Shown: one piece after another, positions 10,917 to 21,753 of the stretch
Position numbering within the stretch: position 1 is the first letter of the stretch
Layout: each line of letters begins with the position of its first letter
Origin: Lepiota brunneoincarnata
Taxonomy: Eukaryota; Basidiomycota; Agaricomycetes; Agaricales; Agaricaceae
Assembly: GCA_023014365.1 (NCBI GenBank)
Contig: JAEBUN010000030.1
Span: 186,001 to 250,000 of the forward strand
Reading direction: 5' to 3'
Length of the DNA: 64,000 nt
The notes under the pieces: generated by a model
What the model was told of the DNA's origin: nothing
Database searches by the model: none
The model's input: the letters and a program-made list of their open reading frames with translations, nothing else
Position numbers and translations under genes: made by a program

Positions 10917-13900
10917 ATGACCTCCACCCAGCGTGTTGTTGTGCGTGCCTCAGCAGCAGCCATGACCACTCACGGATTACCCGCGATGCCCGACCCCTTT
11001 GTACCCCTGGTCAATCCACCAGCATCGAACTCCGAACCGACCATTCCCACCACCGTTAATCTAACCGATACCGTATCAAAGATTGCAAAGGAGGTCGGTG
11101 AACTGTTCAAGGATTTACCATATGTGAAAGCATTTGCGGGAATCTTGCTTCAAATTATCAAGATCAGAGAGGTGCACAAACTTACTGGAAATCGAAGGTT
11201 CATCTAACAACAGAACAGGAAATCCAAACCGAAAAGGATCGGTCTCAGGAACTCATCGAGAAGATACTGGGCAGGTCAAAGGTCATCCTCTATGGCCTGC
11301 GCAAAGTCGCCGCATCACCGAACAGGAATCAGCTGAAGGACACAGAGGAGGAATTAAGAGAGTACAACCGGTAATACCACACGAGCTCTCTTTTCCTCTT
11401 TGTGGATTGCTGATCCAACACTCAGTCTCCTTGAAGGATTCTACGACACACTCTCGACAGAGGGGCCAAAAGGCGTGCGGGGGAGGCTTGACAAGTGGAT
11501 AAATCGGAATTCGAGGATCGAGAATCTGGCCAAGTATGACCGTCTCATCGATAGCGTCCACGCGAATCTCAACGTATGTTCGGAAACCATATTCATACCG
11601 CTTGCTCTCATTTGATCTCCACAGACCGGACTCCTCCTCAAGCTCATCAATCCACCTCAATCTACTCAGGCATCTTCAAGTCCGGCCAGGTACGACAAAC
11701 CCCATTCTATCCGTATCCGCCATCCTGATCCTTGCCTCCTCTATTCAGTACTCTCTACAAGCCCATCCCTCGTCCCGATCAGATGATTAGGAGAGACGAA
11801 GAGAAATCCACGGTCATTGGAACGTTGCTTAACGATCCATCGCCGCGGGTCGCAATCTTGGGAGCCGGCGGGATGGGTAAAACGACACTCGCTCTAACTG
11901 CCATACACGACCGTGAAGTGGTTCAGAGATACCCTTCGCGGTACTTTGTCTCCTGCGAGACAATCACGTCGTTATCTGGCCTGATTTGGGACATTGCTAA
12001 TGCGCTGCGCATCCCACCTTCAGAACGCAATGAAAGCTTGATTGACATTGTTCTATCTCGGTTTCATGGAAGTACCATCCTATGCTTGGACAATTTCGAG
12101 ACCATTTGGGAGGACGAGGCGATCCGACGGGACATAGAGGACTTCTTATCCCACCTCGATTGTGTACCCGAACTCGCAATTATTATGACCTTGCGCGGTA
12201 CACAGCGCCCTTCTGGAGCTGCCTGGTCCCAGCCTTTACTCCCACCCTTGAAGGAGCTGAACGACAGTGACGCAAAGCTGATATTTCAAAAGTCTCGAGT
12301 GCTGGTGGACGAATTCACCGAAAAATTGGTTCGAGTCGCCAATGGAATACCTCTGGCCATTAACCTCATCATTTCCCAATTGCAAGAAGGGAACGAGAGG
12401 CCCGAATTGCTGTGGGCGCGATGGGAGCGGACGCAGACAAGGGCCATAGGGACGGGTACCAAGCATCGCTTATCCAATCTCGACGCGTCTATTCACCTGT
12501 CGGTGCACAGCCCACGTATGCAGGCAGACCCAAACGCTATCCTGACTTTTGCCATGCTATCGAGCCTTCCGGATGGGTTCCCGTGCCGACAGGAGGCCAT
12601 TGATGAACTCCAAAGCCACTTACCAGCAACGATCCGACTTCAGGAGATATTAGTGTCCCTACAACGGGTATCACTCATCTACGTCGATGGAACTGAGGGA
12701 AACCTCAGATATCGGATGCTTGTGCCGATCCGGGAGTTTGGCATGAAGATGGAGATGGATCGTCCGCTCGATAGCTGCTTAGGTGCCTTCTACGCCAAGA
12801 TGATGAATCATTTTGCGGATTATGCAGATCCCTCTGGTCATAACATAATTCCACCAGAACTTCTCAATGTGCGCTCGGTGTTCACGAAAGTGCTCAAGGG
12901 AGAGCGAGTGGATGAGACGATTGTCGACGCTTCCATTGATTATACCCTCTGGTGCATTTATATGGGAAATCCCACTTCGGAGATCATCGAACTGGCACTA
13001 CAACAGAAGGTGGTTGGGTCATCAAGCTTACATGCACGATGTATTTCAGCCTTGTCATGTGTATATTTGCGACAGAATAAGCTGGACGAGGCGGAGTTGG
13101 CTTTCAAAAAAGCAATGGAGCTTCACCAGAAGTCACATTCTGTGGTTGGTGAGGCCAACGATGTCCAGAGGTTGGGAGAAGTGTATTTTCGGCGGGATAA
13201 GCTAGACGAAGCTGAGTTGGCTCTCAAGAAAGCAATGGAGCTTCACAAGCAGTCGTGGGATGTGCTTGGTGAGGCCAACGATGTCCACAGGCTGGGAGAT
13301 GTGTATTTTCGACGGGATAGGCTAGATGAAGCCGAGGTGGCTTTCAAGAAAGCGATGGAGCTTCACCAACAGTCGCATTCTGTGCTTGGTGAGGCCAACG
13401 ACGTCCACAAGCTGGGAGATGTGTATTTCCGACGGGATAGGCTAGACGAAGCAGAGTTGGCTTTCAAGAAGGCGATGGAGCTTCACCAACAGTTGCATGA
13501 CATGCTTGGTGAGGCCAACGATGTGCACAAGCTGGGCGATGTGTATTTTCGACGGGATAGGCTAGATGAAGCCGAGGTGGCTTTCAGGAAAGCGATGGAG
13601 CTTCACCAACAGTCGCATGACGTGCTTGGTGAGGCCAACGATGTCCCCAAGCTGGGAGATGTGCATTTTCGACGGGATAAGCTAGATGAAGCCGAGTTGG
13701 CTTTCAAAAAAGCGATAGAGCTTCACCAACAGTCGCATGACGTGCTTGGTGAGGCCAACGATGTCCCCAAGCTGGGAGATGTGTATTTTCGATGGGATAG
13801 GCTAGATGAAGCCGAGTTGGCTTTCAAGAAAGCAATGGAGCTTCACCAACAGTCGCATAATGTGCTTGGTGAGGCCAATGATGTCCACAGGCTGGGACAA

Positions 13901-14296
13901 GTGTATTTTCAACGGGATAGGCTAGATGAAGCCGAGTTGACTTTCAAGAAAGCGATGGAGCTTCACCAACAGTCGCATAATGTGCTTGGTGAGGCCAACG
14001 ATGTCCACAGGCTGGGAGAAGTGTATTTGCGACGGGATAAGCTAGATGAAGCTGAGTCGGCTTTCAAGAAAGCAATGAAGCTTCACCAACAGTCACATTC
14101 TGTGCTTGGTGAGGGAAATGATGTCCAGATGCTGGGACAAGTGTATTTGCAATGGGATAAATTGGACAAAGCTGAGCAATATTTGGACCAAGCTCTCCTC
14201 CTTCACCATCAATGCCAATCATCACAGGGTGAAACTACAGACTTGAAGTTGCTTGAATGTGTTCAGAAGTGCAGGGAAATGCTATTCACAACATAA
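10917..14296 (+). CDS. NOD-like receptor: helical N-terminal domain, NB-ARC, near-identical TPR repeats
   Basis: This is a predicted five-exon gene of about 1055 residues: exons 10917-11171, 11219-11370, 11426-11573, 11625-11689 and 11749-14296. Introns are 47-59 nt with GT..AG ends and the frame stays open throughout. Residues 1-200 are helical and resemble the MLKL-like/HeLo-type bundles of agaricomycete NLRs (KIAKEVGELFKDLPYVKAFA). NB-ARC follows: P-loop GAGGMGKTTLA at about 245-255, Walker B-like ILCLDNFE at about 317-324, an ALIIMTLRG-like sensor, and GIPLA at about 406-410. From about residue 640 to the end come ten 40-residue TPR units (core LDEAELAFKKAMELHQQSH..LGEANDV..LG.VYF). The family is a fungal NLR/STAND ATPase. 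A role in recognition and cell death is inferred. A second in-frame ATG lies at 10961. Confidence 0.88.
13065..14180 (+). repeat. 120-bp coding tandem repeat (TPR units of the NLR)
   Basis: About ten head-to-tail units of exactly 120 bp, with gctaga(c/t)gaagc-type starts at 13201, 13321, 13441, 13561, 13681, 13801, 13921 and 14041. The units stay in frame and differ mostly at a few codons: the residues before LDEAE (RRD/RWD/QRD), the position after SH (S/D/N), the pair after ANDV (HR/HK/PK/QR/QM), and the residue before VYF (D/E/Q). The first and last units are the most diverged, as expected for an array edited by unequal exchange. Confidence 0.93.
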
Positions 14297-14299
14297 AAC

Positions 14300-16550
14300 A
14301 TTCTCAACACCTTATACATCACCTTGTGTTTCTTAGCTTCAATTATCTCCAGTAGTTTGACTTCATTTTTAGTAGTTGGACATTGTGGGAAGGATCTCCA
14401 CTTTCCTTTGTTTCATTGGAATGCCATAAATCTCTCCTCTACAACACATGTGCAATATCAGCAAAATAAACAATGTATTAACAAGCCAGTGGGAAATGGA
14501 CAAGGAGTAAGAGAGATAGAGGATCGTGGTGGTGGAGTGTTAACTTAGTGTGTGAAAAAGTTGAATCTCAGGGTGGCACTTGGCCAACAGATGAGAAGCA
14601 CAGATGGCTGACTTTTCCACAGCTTGAAGAGAGGCAGACTCTTTAGCATGTGAGAAGTACTGAAACAAAATTGAAACATAAATGAAACACAATGAAACAG
14701 TGCTAACACATCCAAACAAAGGGCAAGTGTGGTTGATGGAACAACCACTAGGCTTTGAAAACCAAGAAAGACAAGTTGTTTTGGAGAGAGAGAAAGAGAG
14801 AGAGAGAATGAGATCAGGAAGGAGTTTATGGGTCATATATTGACTGTAGAGCAAGTCTCTGGAGCCTGCTACTTATATACAAACATTTGTACTAAGTTAT
14901 AATCTTTTCCTATGCTTGAAAGCAATAAAAAAATTAAGGGAAAATAGATCTAAGCTACTTGTGAGATGGAGAAGGTGAAGCAGGGGAGGAAATATGAAGT
15001 TTTCATAGCTATGTGAGGAGGGGATTAGGAAAGGTGTAAGGATTGGACACATGCTGGCAGCAGAGCCACCAATGCATGACCTCTCCTCACCAGTCTGGAC
15101 AGACAATCCTCAGACATCTCCTCATTCTGACCTGATTTCCCAACTTCAAATTTTCAAATCCATTCCGACATTTCATTCCAACATCAAATTCATTCCCAAA
15201 GCCATGGATTGCCATGCCACCCATACACCTGTGCTCCAACTCTGCATATTGGGTGGGTATCCCAGGTAGTCAACCTACAGTGTATCAAGTGAGTGGGGCA
15301 CAGTGGGCCCACTGGGGGGGCCACCACACTATATAACTTTGCTCATGCATTTGGTAAGCACATTGAAGGGGCCTGTGTGATCCCAGGATCATGGAGGCAT
15401 AGAATCCTGAGCTCAGGGGTGGGTTGCAGCAATCACAGAGTGGTGGCATGGCATAGGACTAAATACAATTAATGTTGCCATGGATTGAATGCTTACCAAC
15501 AATTATGTAATCATAGATATTGACATGATGGAAATGCTGAAAGGTATGAGGGGTGTAGGTGGCATAGGTGGCATGAGCGGTGAAAAGGTAGGAAACTTTC
15601 GTAGGTTTTAATATAGATAGTGGGCTTGTTTTCACTAAGCTTAGCTGCAATTCAATAAGCTTAAGCTAATACAAGTGGAATGAGATAGATAATGAACAGT
15701 TTCATCTTTTAGGGTGTTCTGGGGGTGTGTTCTGACAGCGAAATTCAAGAGAGTAGTGTTTTTAGAGGTTAACGAACAGCCATTGAAGTTATCTTAGCCA
15801 TACGGTGCAACAATGAAAGGACAATCCCTGCCAATTCAAAGCACTGGGTCTCTGGTCTCTGGTCTCTGGTCTCTGAACTCTGGTCTCTGTCTTTGTCTCT
15901 GTCTCTAGCACTCTGGAACTCTAAACTCTGAACTCTGGTCTCTGTCTCTGTCTCTGGGTTGGTCGACAACCGAAGAAATCACACTTAACGACACACACTA
16001 AATAGCCCTCTGAAACCGTTCTTGATCACGGCTTGCAGACTTGCGTGTGGAAGCGGGGGTGAGACCTCTTGCTTCTTCACGAACAAGTGCGACCGTATTT
16101 ATATTGTTTAGATACATACGAGAGATAGTAAATATGAAATAGAAAACAATAAGCTTAATTGTTACAGGCACTGTAGAACATTTTGGAAGGTTCGGCAGCA
16201 TTTCTACCTCACCCTGGGTTATGGGTTTTTCTCTGATTCATGAATGGCAATCCAGCCAGACGTGTTCCATGCTTGTCTGCATTATTCTGCATCCACGTGA
16301 GCGCGTTAAGTTTCCGGATCAATTATGATCGGAATGTATAGCGGATGGACAATCCCTTGATCCGTTGTAATTAATCTCAGTTAAGCAGTATGCCAAAGTG
16401 CTGGGACCCACAAAGCACTTGTTAATTAGGAGTCTTTGATATTTCTAGGGTTTTGGGCATTGGGTATTGCCTCCCGAACGTTGGATGTTCCGTTCCATGG
16501 TCCGGTCATCATTATTGAACTTGCTATAGACATAATACGCCTGCGACAGC
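14300..16550. other. AT-richer, CpG-poor stretch without a recognised gene
   Basis: Nothing coding is recognised. It contains a short GA-rich run (14786-14812) and the CT-rich satellite listed separately. Base composition changes right after the NLR stop codon: CpG becomes scarce and TG/CA frequent. This marks the left edge of the repeat island that continues to about 42.5 kb. Confidence 0.5.
15845..15960. repeat. CTCTGGT / CTCTGT simple-repeat tract
   Basis: Repeats of ctctggt and ctctgt are interspersed with ctctgaa variants. It is an imperfect microsatellite with no coding signal. Confidence 0.9.
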
Positions 16551-16554
16551 CACT

Positions 16555-16885
16555 AGGTACATTCTTTTATGTTCAAACACATTTGGGTTCATCAGAAAAC
16601 TGCTCGTAAGGTCCCTTGATGCGACCGGGGTATACTCGATAGGCTATGTAGAGTCCTGAATCCCTCCGGAGAGCGTTCTGATAGCTTGGTTCACTAAGCT
16701 TAGTGATAATGAGCTGGTTTGAACACTTCTGAGGCTCGAATATCCTCAGTTCGGTCGAACTGGCTACTACGGGATATAGTACCAATCCTCTATAGAGTTC
16801 TTTAATGATATAGCCAATGATTCTATGTAGAGAATCGTTCCAGAGTACGGAATTCATGTATAGGCATGAAATTGGTGTATCAGCG
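16555..16885 (-). repeat. Inverted dispersed repeat, left copy
   Basis: This 330-bp block is repeated in inverted orientation at 28070-28400. Both copies keep a long open frame (minus strand here, plus strand there) reading for example SLHRIIGYIIKELYRGLVL and TKLSEPSYQNAL. The two frames differ at roughly one residue in eight. No domain was recognised, so it may be the edge of an element rather than a gene. Confidence 0.75.
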
Positions 16886-17391
16886 GCAAGCTCATTGCAG
16901 CACCATAAAATGAATCAGCTTGATGGGATAAGGAAAGAGAGAGACTTGCAATCAATATGGCAAAGGGAGGCAAAGGCCAGCATGGAGAAGATGCATTGTG
17001 GTGGCAATGGAGGTGGCAAATTGTAAGGGGACTTGTGGCAATGCTCCCCCTTATGCAAGGTATGTCTAGAGGTCTGTGGTTTGGCATCCAGGCTTGGCCT
17101 CCCTAGCTGATGCCCAATGACCAAGCCCAGCCTTGGCCTTTGGCCACCCCCATCCCTAAGCCCAACTTAGCAAACAATCGTATTTACTAACATTGTTGTT
17201 TATTGCTTGTGCATATTATTTCTAGTAGTCTATGTAGTGTTGGACTACCCAGTCTGTGTGCATGCCTCTATGTACTTAAATAGCACAGGTGCTGACTACA
17301 ATTGGCACCTGAATATCAACTTGGTTCTGGTGCACTATCCTCCCCTAACACAAATGCCTTGCTGCAGATGTGGGTAAGCACATAGTCAACC

Positions 17392-17850
17392 TTTTATAAT
17401 TTGTTAATGGCACAAATAATCATTGTAAATGGTTATGAATGGTCAGAGGGCATGTGGGCACCTGCCTCCTTGCCACAGCACCAGCAAATGGCACTGGCAA
17501 TATTTTAATTGTGCTGCTTGCACTACAACAAGCCAAAGGGAAGATAGGCATTGATATATGGCTTATAATTTGTTAGCAGCACAGATAATTATTGTAAATA
17601 TATGGGAATGGTCAGAGGGCATGTGGGCACCTGCCCCCTTGCCACAGCAGTGGCAAGTGGCACTGGCAATATTTTAATTGTGCTGCTTGCACTATAGCTA
17701 GCCAAAGGGAAGATAGGCATTGATATATGGCTTATAATTCATTAATGGCACAAATAATTATTGTATGTAAATGATTGGGAATGGTCAGAGGACATGTGAG
17801 CACCCTCTCCCTTGCCACAGCACTGGCAATATTTTAACTGTGCTGCTCCC
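17392..17850. repeat. Tandem repeat, period about 169 bp (2.7 units)
   Basis: Units start near 17394, 17563 and 17732 at the shared motif cttataatt(t/c). Each contains ggcacaaataat(t/c)attgta, a catgtgggcacctgcc segment and a gcactggcaatattttaa segment. The third unit is truncated. No coding signal. Confidence 0.85.
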
Positions 17851-17949
17851 AGCTCAATAGTGTATGAAGGATTGCAAGTTTGAGAGGGGAGGAGAGTGTT
17901 GTTGAGTTGGACTAGGGTGTAAGGGGAACTCTGGGTCATTGCTCACAAC

Positions 17950-18150
17950 CTCAGATTTGGAATTCTGATCCCCAGACTCCCTGCATTTGGAAATGTGATC
18001 CCCAGCCCCTCTGCATTTGGAAATCCAATTGCCAGCCTCCCTATGCTCGGAAATCCGACTTTCAGCCCTCCTGCATCTGGAATTCCAATTTACAGCCTCC
18101 CTGGGCCTGGAAATCTGTCCCCCAGCACCCTAGTACTTGGAATTCCCTCC
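17950..18150 (+). repeat. 30-bp minisatellite, family-B element 3' region (left copy)
   Basis: About seven imperfect 30-bp units with the core catttggaaatccgatt and ccagcctccctgc. The same array lies inverted at 27485-27700, where its minus strand continues the frame after a chromodomain as 10-residue repeats (QKSNPQPPC-type). It is followed directly by the LTR-like block 18170-18393. Confidence 0.75.
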
Positions 18151-18169
18151 TACACTCCTCCACTGCAGA

Positions 18170-18393
18170 TGTGAACCCTCACTAGCATACACAATCCTAT
18201 CCCAAGCCCATCTCTGACTATACTTGCTTTAGGCATCCCTGACACCTCACAGCCATTTATGTAGAGTAGATTACTCAACTTGGACATTATGGCAGGTAGT
18301 ATAAGTGTAGGTGAGCTCAGAGAAACCTTACTTGATTCTCTAAGGTTTCTCCCTGCTCAGCCGATGCAACATGGCAACCAGGTCACCCTTATA
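18170..18393 (+). repeat. Candidate LTR of the family-B chromodomain element (left copy)
   Basis: A block of about 224 bp begins TGTGAACCCTC and ends CACCCTTATA. It is matched inverted at 27248-27473, where the end is CACCCTTACA. The TG..CA termini and the position after the 3' coding end of a gypsy element suggest a 3' LTR. No matching 5' LTR is in the window, so this remains an inference. Confidence 0.5.
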
Positions 18394-19261
18394 TTGTCCT
18401 GACTTCCAACACATCTCTTTACTATAGGGGTTCTTCTGAGCTGGTGCTGGCAGAGCAGCCCCTGGGTCTAGTGCTTCTCTGATCTGCTGTGGTATCTTTA
18501 TCTGTTGCCTATGGTTTTCTATGCCCCTGGGCCTGCTGCCCCAGTGCAGCTCCCCCCTCCCCCCAAATGGCATCCCCACCAGTGGGCCCAGAGGTGGCCA
18601 TACTCCCTCTGGTTGCAGTACTCAGGAAAAAAGTACTTTCCACCCAACCCTGGTAGGTGAAGATATGTTTTCTGCTTCACAAACCCAGTCCCACATTAAA
18701 TTTAGTTCCCTACTTTGTGGAGAAAGCCAATGTGTGTCCCTCCTGTTGCTCCTGTACTACTGCAGTATTGGCACTGTCTAGGTGTTCTTCTTCTATCACC
18801 CCCAGCTATTTTGCATTCATATTTGGACAGTATATTCCCTGGTATTCCTATGTTTGTATCCTGTAAGAATTACATATCATATATTTAATCTTGTTTGGAT
18901 TGACACCATAATGTTATGTGTACAGCACCACTGCTCTGCCCAAGGTTTCCATATTGCATTTGGTAGTGAGACTTCAATGTGAGTATGACTATTTTGCCTA
19001 AGCTGGATTTCTTCATATGTTGGATATCCACCTTCATCCCACTCATCATCTTGAATCTGGTAGTTGTGTGGCAATATCCCTGCATCTTTTACTGATTGGT
19101 ATGTGTTTGCAAATACCAGCTCAGTAGCAGGGGGTTATCTTGGAATGGGTAACCAGATACTGGTGGAGTTATACCCTCATGCCAAATATTTTGCTGTTGA
19201 TCTTCAGAGACCTGATTGATGAGTATATCCCAGCTCTCCTCATCAACACTATGACCTGCCC
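18394..19261. other. Stretch between family-B LTR and G1 without a recognised gene
   Basis: Only short open frames are present. No domain was recognised on either strand. Confidence 0.5.
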
Positions 19262-19640
19262 TGTTATCAGAAATCCATATCAGAAGGATGGTTGTATTTA
19301 GCTTAAATCCCCATGTCACTATGAAATGATCAGTAGTGTATGTATATAAGAAGGACTATTCTTAGTTTATGACTCATTTCTTATCTATGACTCATAATTA
19401 CTTGGGTCCAGACACTTAGAGTAGGAGCACAGCCACACTCAGTAGTATATAAGAATATAGTACATCTCTATCTTAGTGTTATACAGTTCTTGCCTCCTAT
19501 ATCTCTTTGCCCTTAAAACTGGCTGGACTATAGTGCTCCATTGTCTCCAAGTCATGCCTAGTAGGACAAGACCAAGTCTGTATAGACATCTTGCCTCAAA
19601 TGCTGTGCTATTCAAGGGTGAACCCCTAACCTGGGTAACA
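19262..19640 (+). repeat. G1 5' LTR
   Basis: A 379-bp LTR starts TGTTATCAGAA and ends CTGGGTAACA, giving a perfect 5-base terminal inverted repeat (TGTTA..TAACA). It contains a TATA box and the predicted transcript start. The partner LTR is at 26994-27243. Confidence 0.93.
19446..19480 (+). promoter_or_regulatory. G1 LTR TATA box and predicted transcript start
   Basis: TATATAAG lies at 19446-19453. About 20 bases downstream is ATCTTAGTGTT (19470-19480), the exact complement of the sequence that follows the LTR. In Tf1-type elements the first bases of the RNA pair with the primer site, so this spot is the expected 5' end of the transcript. Confidence 0.7.
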
Positions 19641-19653
19641 AAACACTAAGATA
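19641..19653 (+). promoter_or_regulatory. G1 primer-binding site, self-priming type
   Basis: AACACTAAGATA directly after the 5' LTR is the reverse complement of TATCTTAGTGTT inside the LTR. No TGG-type tRNA primer site follows the LTR. The same pairing is conserved in G2 (primer site 36081-36092, LTR partner 36253-36263, minus strand). This matches the self-priming known for the Tf1/sushi group. Confidence 0.75.
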
Positions 19654-20007
19654 CTCTGCTGCTTATCTCTTGCTTGCCCTCTACTCTGCTCTGCCAACAT
19701 ACTGAACACATTGAGGTACTCTGGTCATTCAAAAATGATGTACAAAAGAAAACTGCCCCTCTGTGTAGCCATTGCTATGTCCCTCAACCCCACCCTGCTA
19801 GAAGACCTGGCTTACCTACTCATCTTTGTCTTCACCTCCACCACTACTCTCATTGCCTATTGAATAATCACCCTAGAACTTGAATGCATCACATGCCCTT
19901 GCCACTGCTGTGTTGTCAGATTGTGGAACCTGTATTCAGGAATATCCATCATTGCCACCCAATTTTTCATCCTTCTAGCAATAATTGATTGCTAGACAAC
20001 TATCATC

Positions 20008-21753
20008 ATGCCTCCCAAGAAGTTCTCAGCCCAAGAAACTCCATCACCCCCTCCTCCCAAATTGAGAAGCAGGATCTCAGGACCAGGAATCCAAAACCCT
20101 GATCCAAGAAGAAATCCTACACCTACACAAATACCATTACCATTTTATCCCCCATCCCCATTTGATTCACCAACCCCACATGCATCAACATCCACCCAAA
20201 TTGTCACAAGAACCCCAACCTCATCAAGTGTCTCTGCTGCATTAGCTGAAAGACAAAGACAACATGAAGAACAAGAGAAACGCAATATCATCGCAAACCA
20301 ACTCACTACCCAAGAACTCAATAGACTCCAACACACAGTACAACAACCAAGAGAACTCACAGGTTTTGAAGAAAACCTCCTTGCAAGACACAAAGCTTTT
20401 GTTGAACTCAACAAAGGAAAAATCCCAGTAGACAATGACTCAGACGTCTATATCACAGATGACAATCAATCAGACCCCAATCCACAACCACCTGTATTAC
20501 CCACACCAACACAACCCTTAGCCCTACCAGCACCACCCACACAACCACCAACACCACCACTGCCGATCCCAGGACAAATACAAATGGCTGGACAAACCCC
20601 AAAAGAGTTAGGCCTCCTTAAACCCATTGCCTTCAATGGAACTAGAAGATTATTCAAAGACTGGATCTTCCAATGCGAAGTCTACATACCTGCTAATGTG
20701 ACCACCTACAACACCAATCTTGCCAGGACCCTATTCATCCTCTTGACAATGCAATCAGGAGATGCCCAAGTCTGGGCCAGACAATACCTCCATGAGAGAA
20801 ATGCCCAAACCCAAGCAGGACAACCCATAGCCATGGAGACTTGGGACAACTTCACCACCCGACTCAGGACCAACTTCACCCTGGCAGACAAACATGTGTA
20901 CATGCATACCAAACTTCAAACCCTGCACCAAGCAGGTAAACCAATGACTGAGTTCAATGCTCAGTTCAAGGAACTTGTCCACCAGTCCAGACTCACTGAA
21001 GATCATGCTCTGATCAATCTATACCATAAGGTAATTGATCATTGCATTGCCATGAAGATTGACAAATCGGAGAACCCTCCAACAACTATCACTGCTTGGT
21101 ATACCTGAGCCAATAAACTTGATGACAACTTCCGTCACATTAATGCCCTATATGGCACACCCAGGAATATGTTCCCTCAAAGGAACCAATACCAACCAAA
21201 TTGTGGACCAAACCATCCAAACAACAATGTGCCATATGCACAATTTTACCAAAGGAGCAATGCTCCACAATTCACACCATGAGACCCCCATGCCATGGAG
21301 ATAGACTATGCTGTAGTAGAAGAAGGATATGAAGATCCTTACCCCAAAATTCCACAACCAGAATATGCCGAAGAAGACTCCACACAAGAACCATTGGAGA
21401 TAGATGCAGTTGTCACAGAACAACAAATTAAAGCTTATCAAAAGCAAGAATGCTTCTGATGTGGAGCAAATGATCATTGGGTTAGTAAATGCCCACACCC
21501 ACCACCCACTAGATGCTTCCTGGGGATGTGTACCAATCCACCATGCCCAGCCAGAAACCTGAATTGCCCCCCTTCTCAAGGAAATAAGCCTAATCCTGGC
21601 TTTAAACCCCAACAACACAAGTATTCCCTTGCTGTTGCAGAAGTTGCATCTCAAATGTGCCAAATGGTTGACAAACTCGACCCTGAATTACAACAAGAAC
21701 TCCATTCCATGCTAGCTAAGGATCTGGAGATGTATCCATTCCAGGATTTTTAA
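20008..21753 (+). pseudogene. gag: G1 gag
   Basis: The start MPPKKFSAQETP is shared with G2. A Pro-rich N-terminus precedes a retrotransposon gag domain (about residues 210-360: KELGLLKPIAFNGTRRLF, W.RQYLHERNAQ, LADKHVYMHTKLQTLHQAGKPMTEFNAQF). The C-terminus holds one CCHC knuckle (CF*CGANDHWVSKC, about 21450-21495). Stops at 21106-21108 and in the knuckle are TGA where arginine CGA is expected. The frame ends at PFQDF; the protease frame overlaps it in -1. Confidence 0.85.

Noticed and set aside
13065..14180. CRISPR-like array
   Set aside because: The 120-bp units are contiguous, in frame and coding (TPR). There are no spacers, and the genome is eukaryotic.
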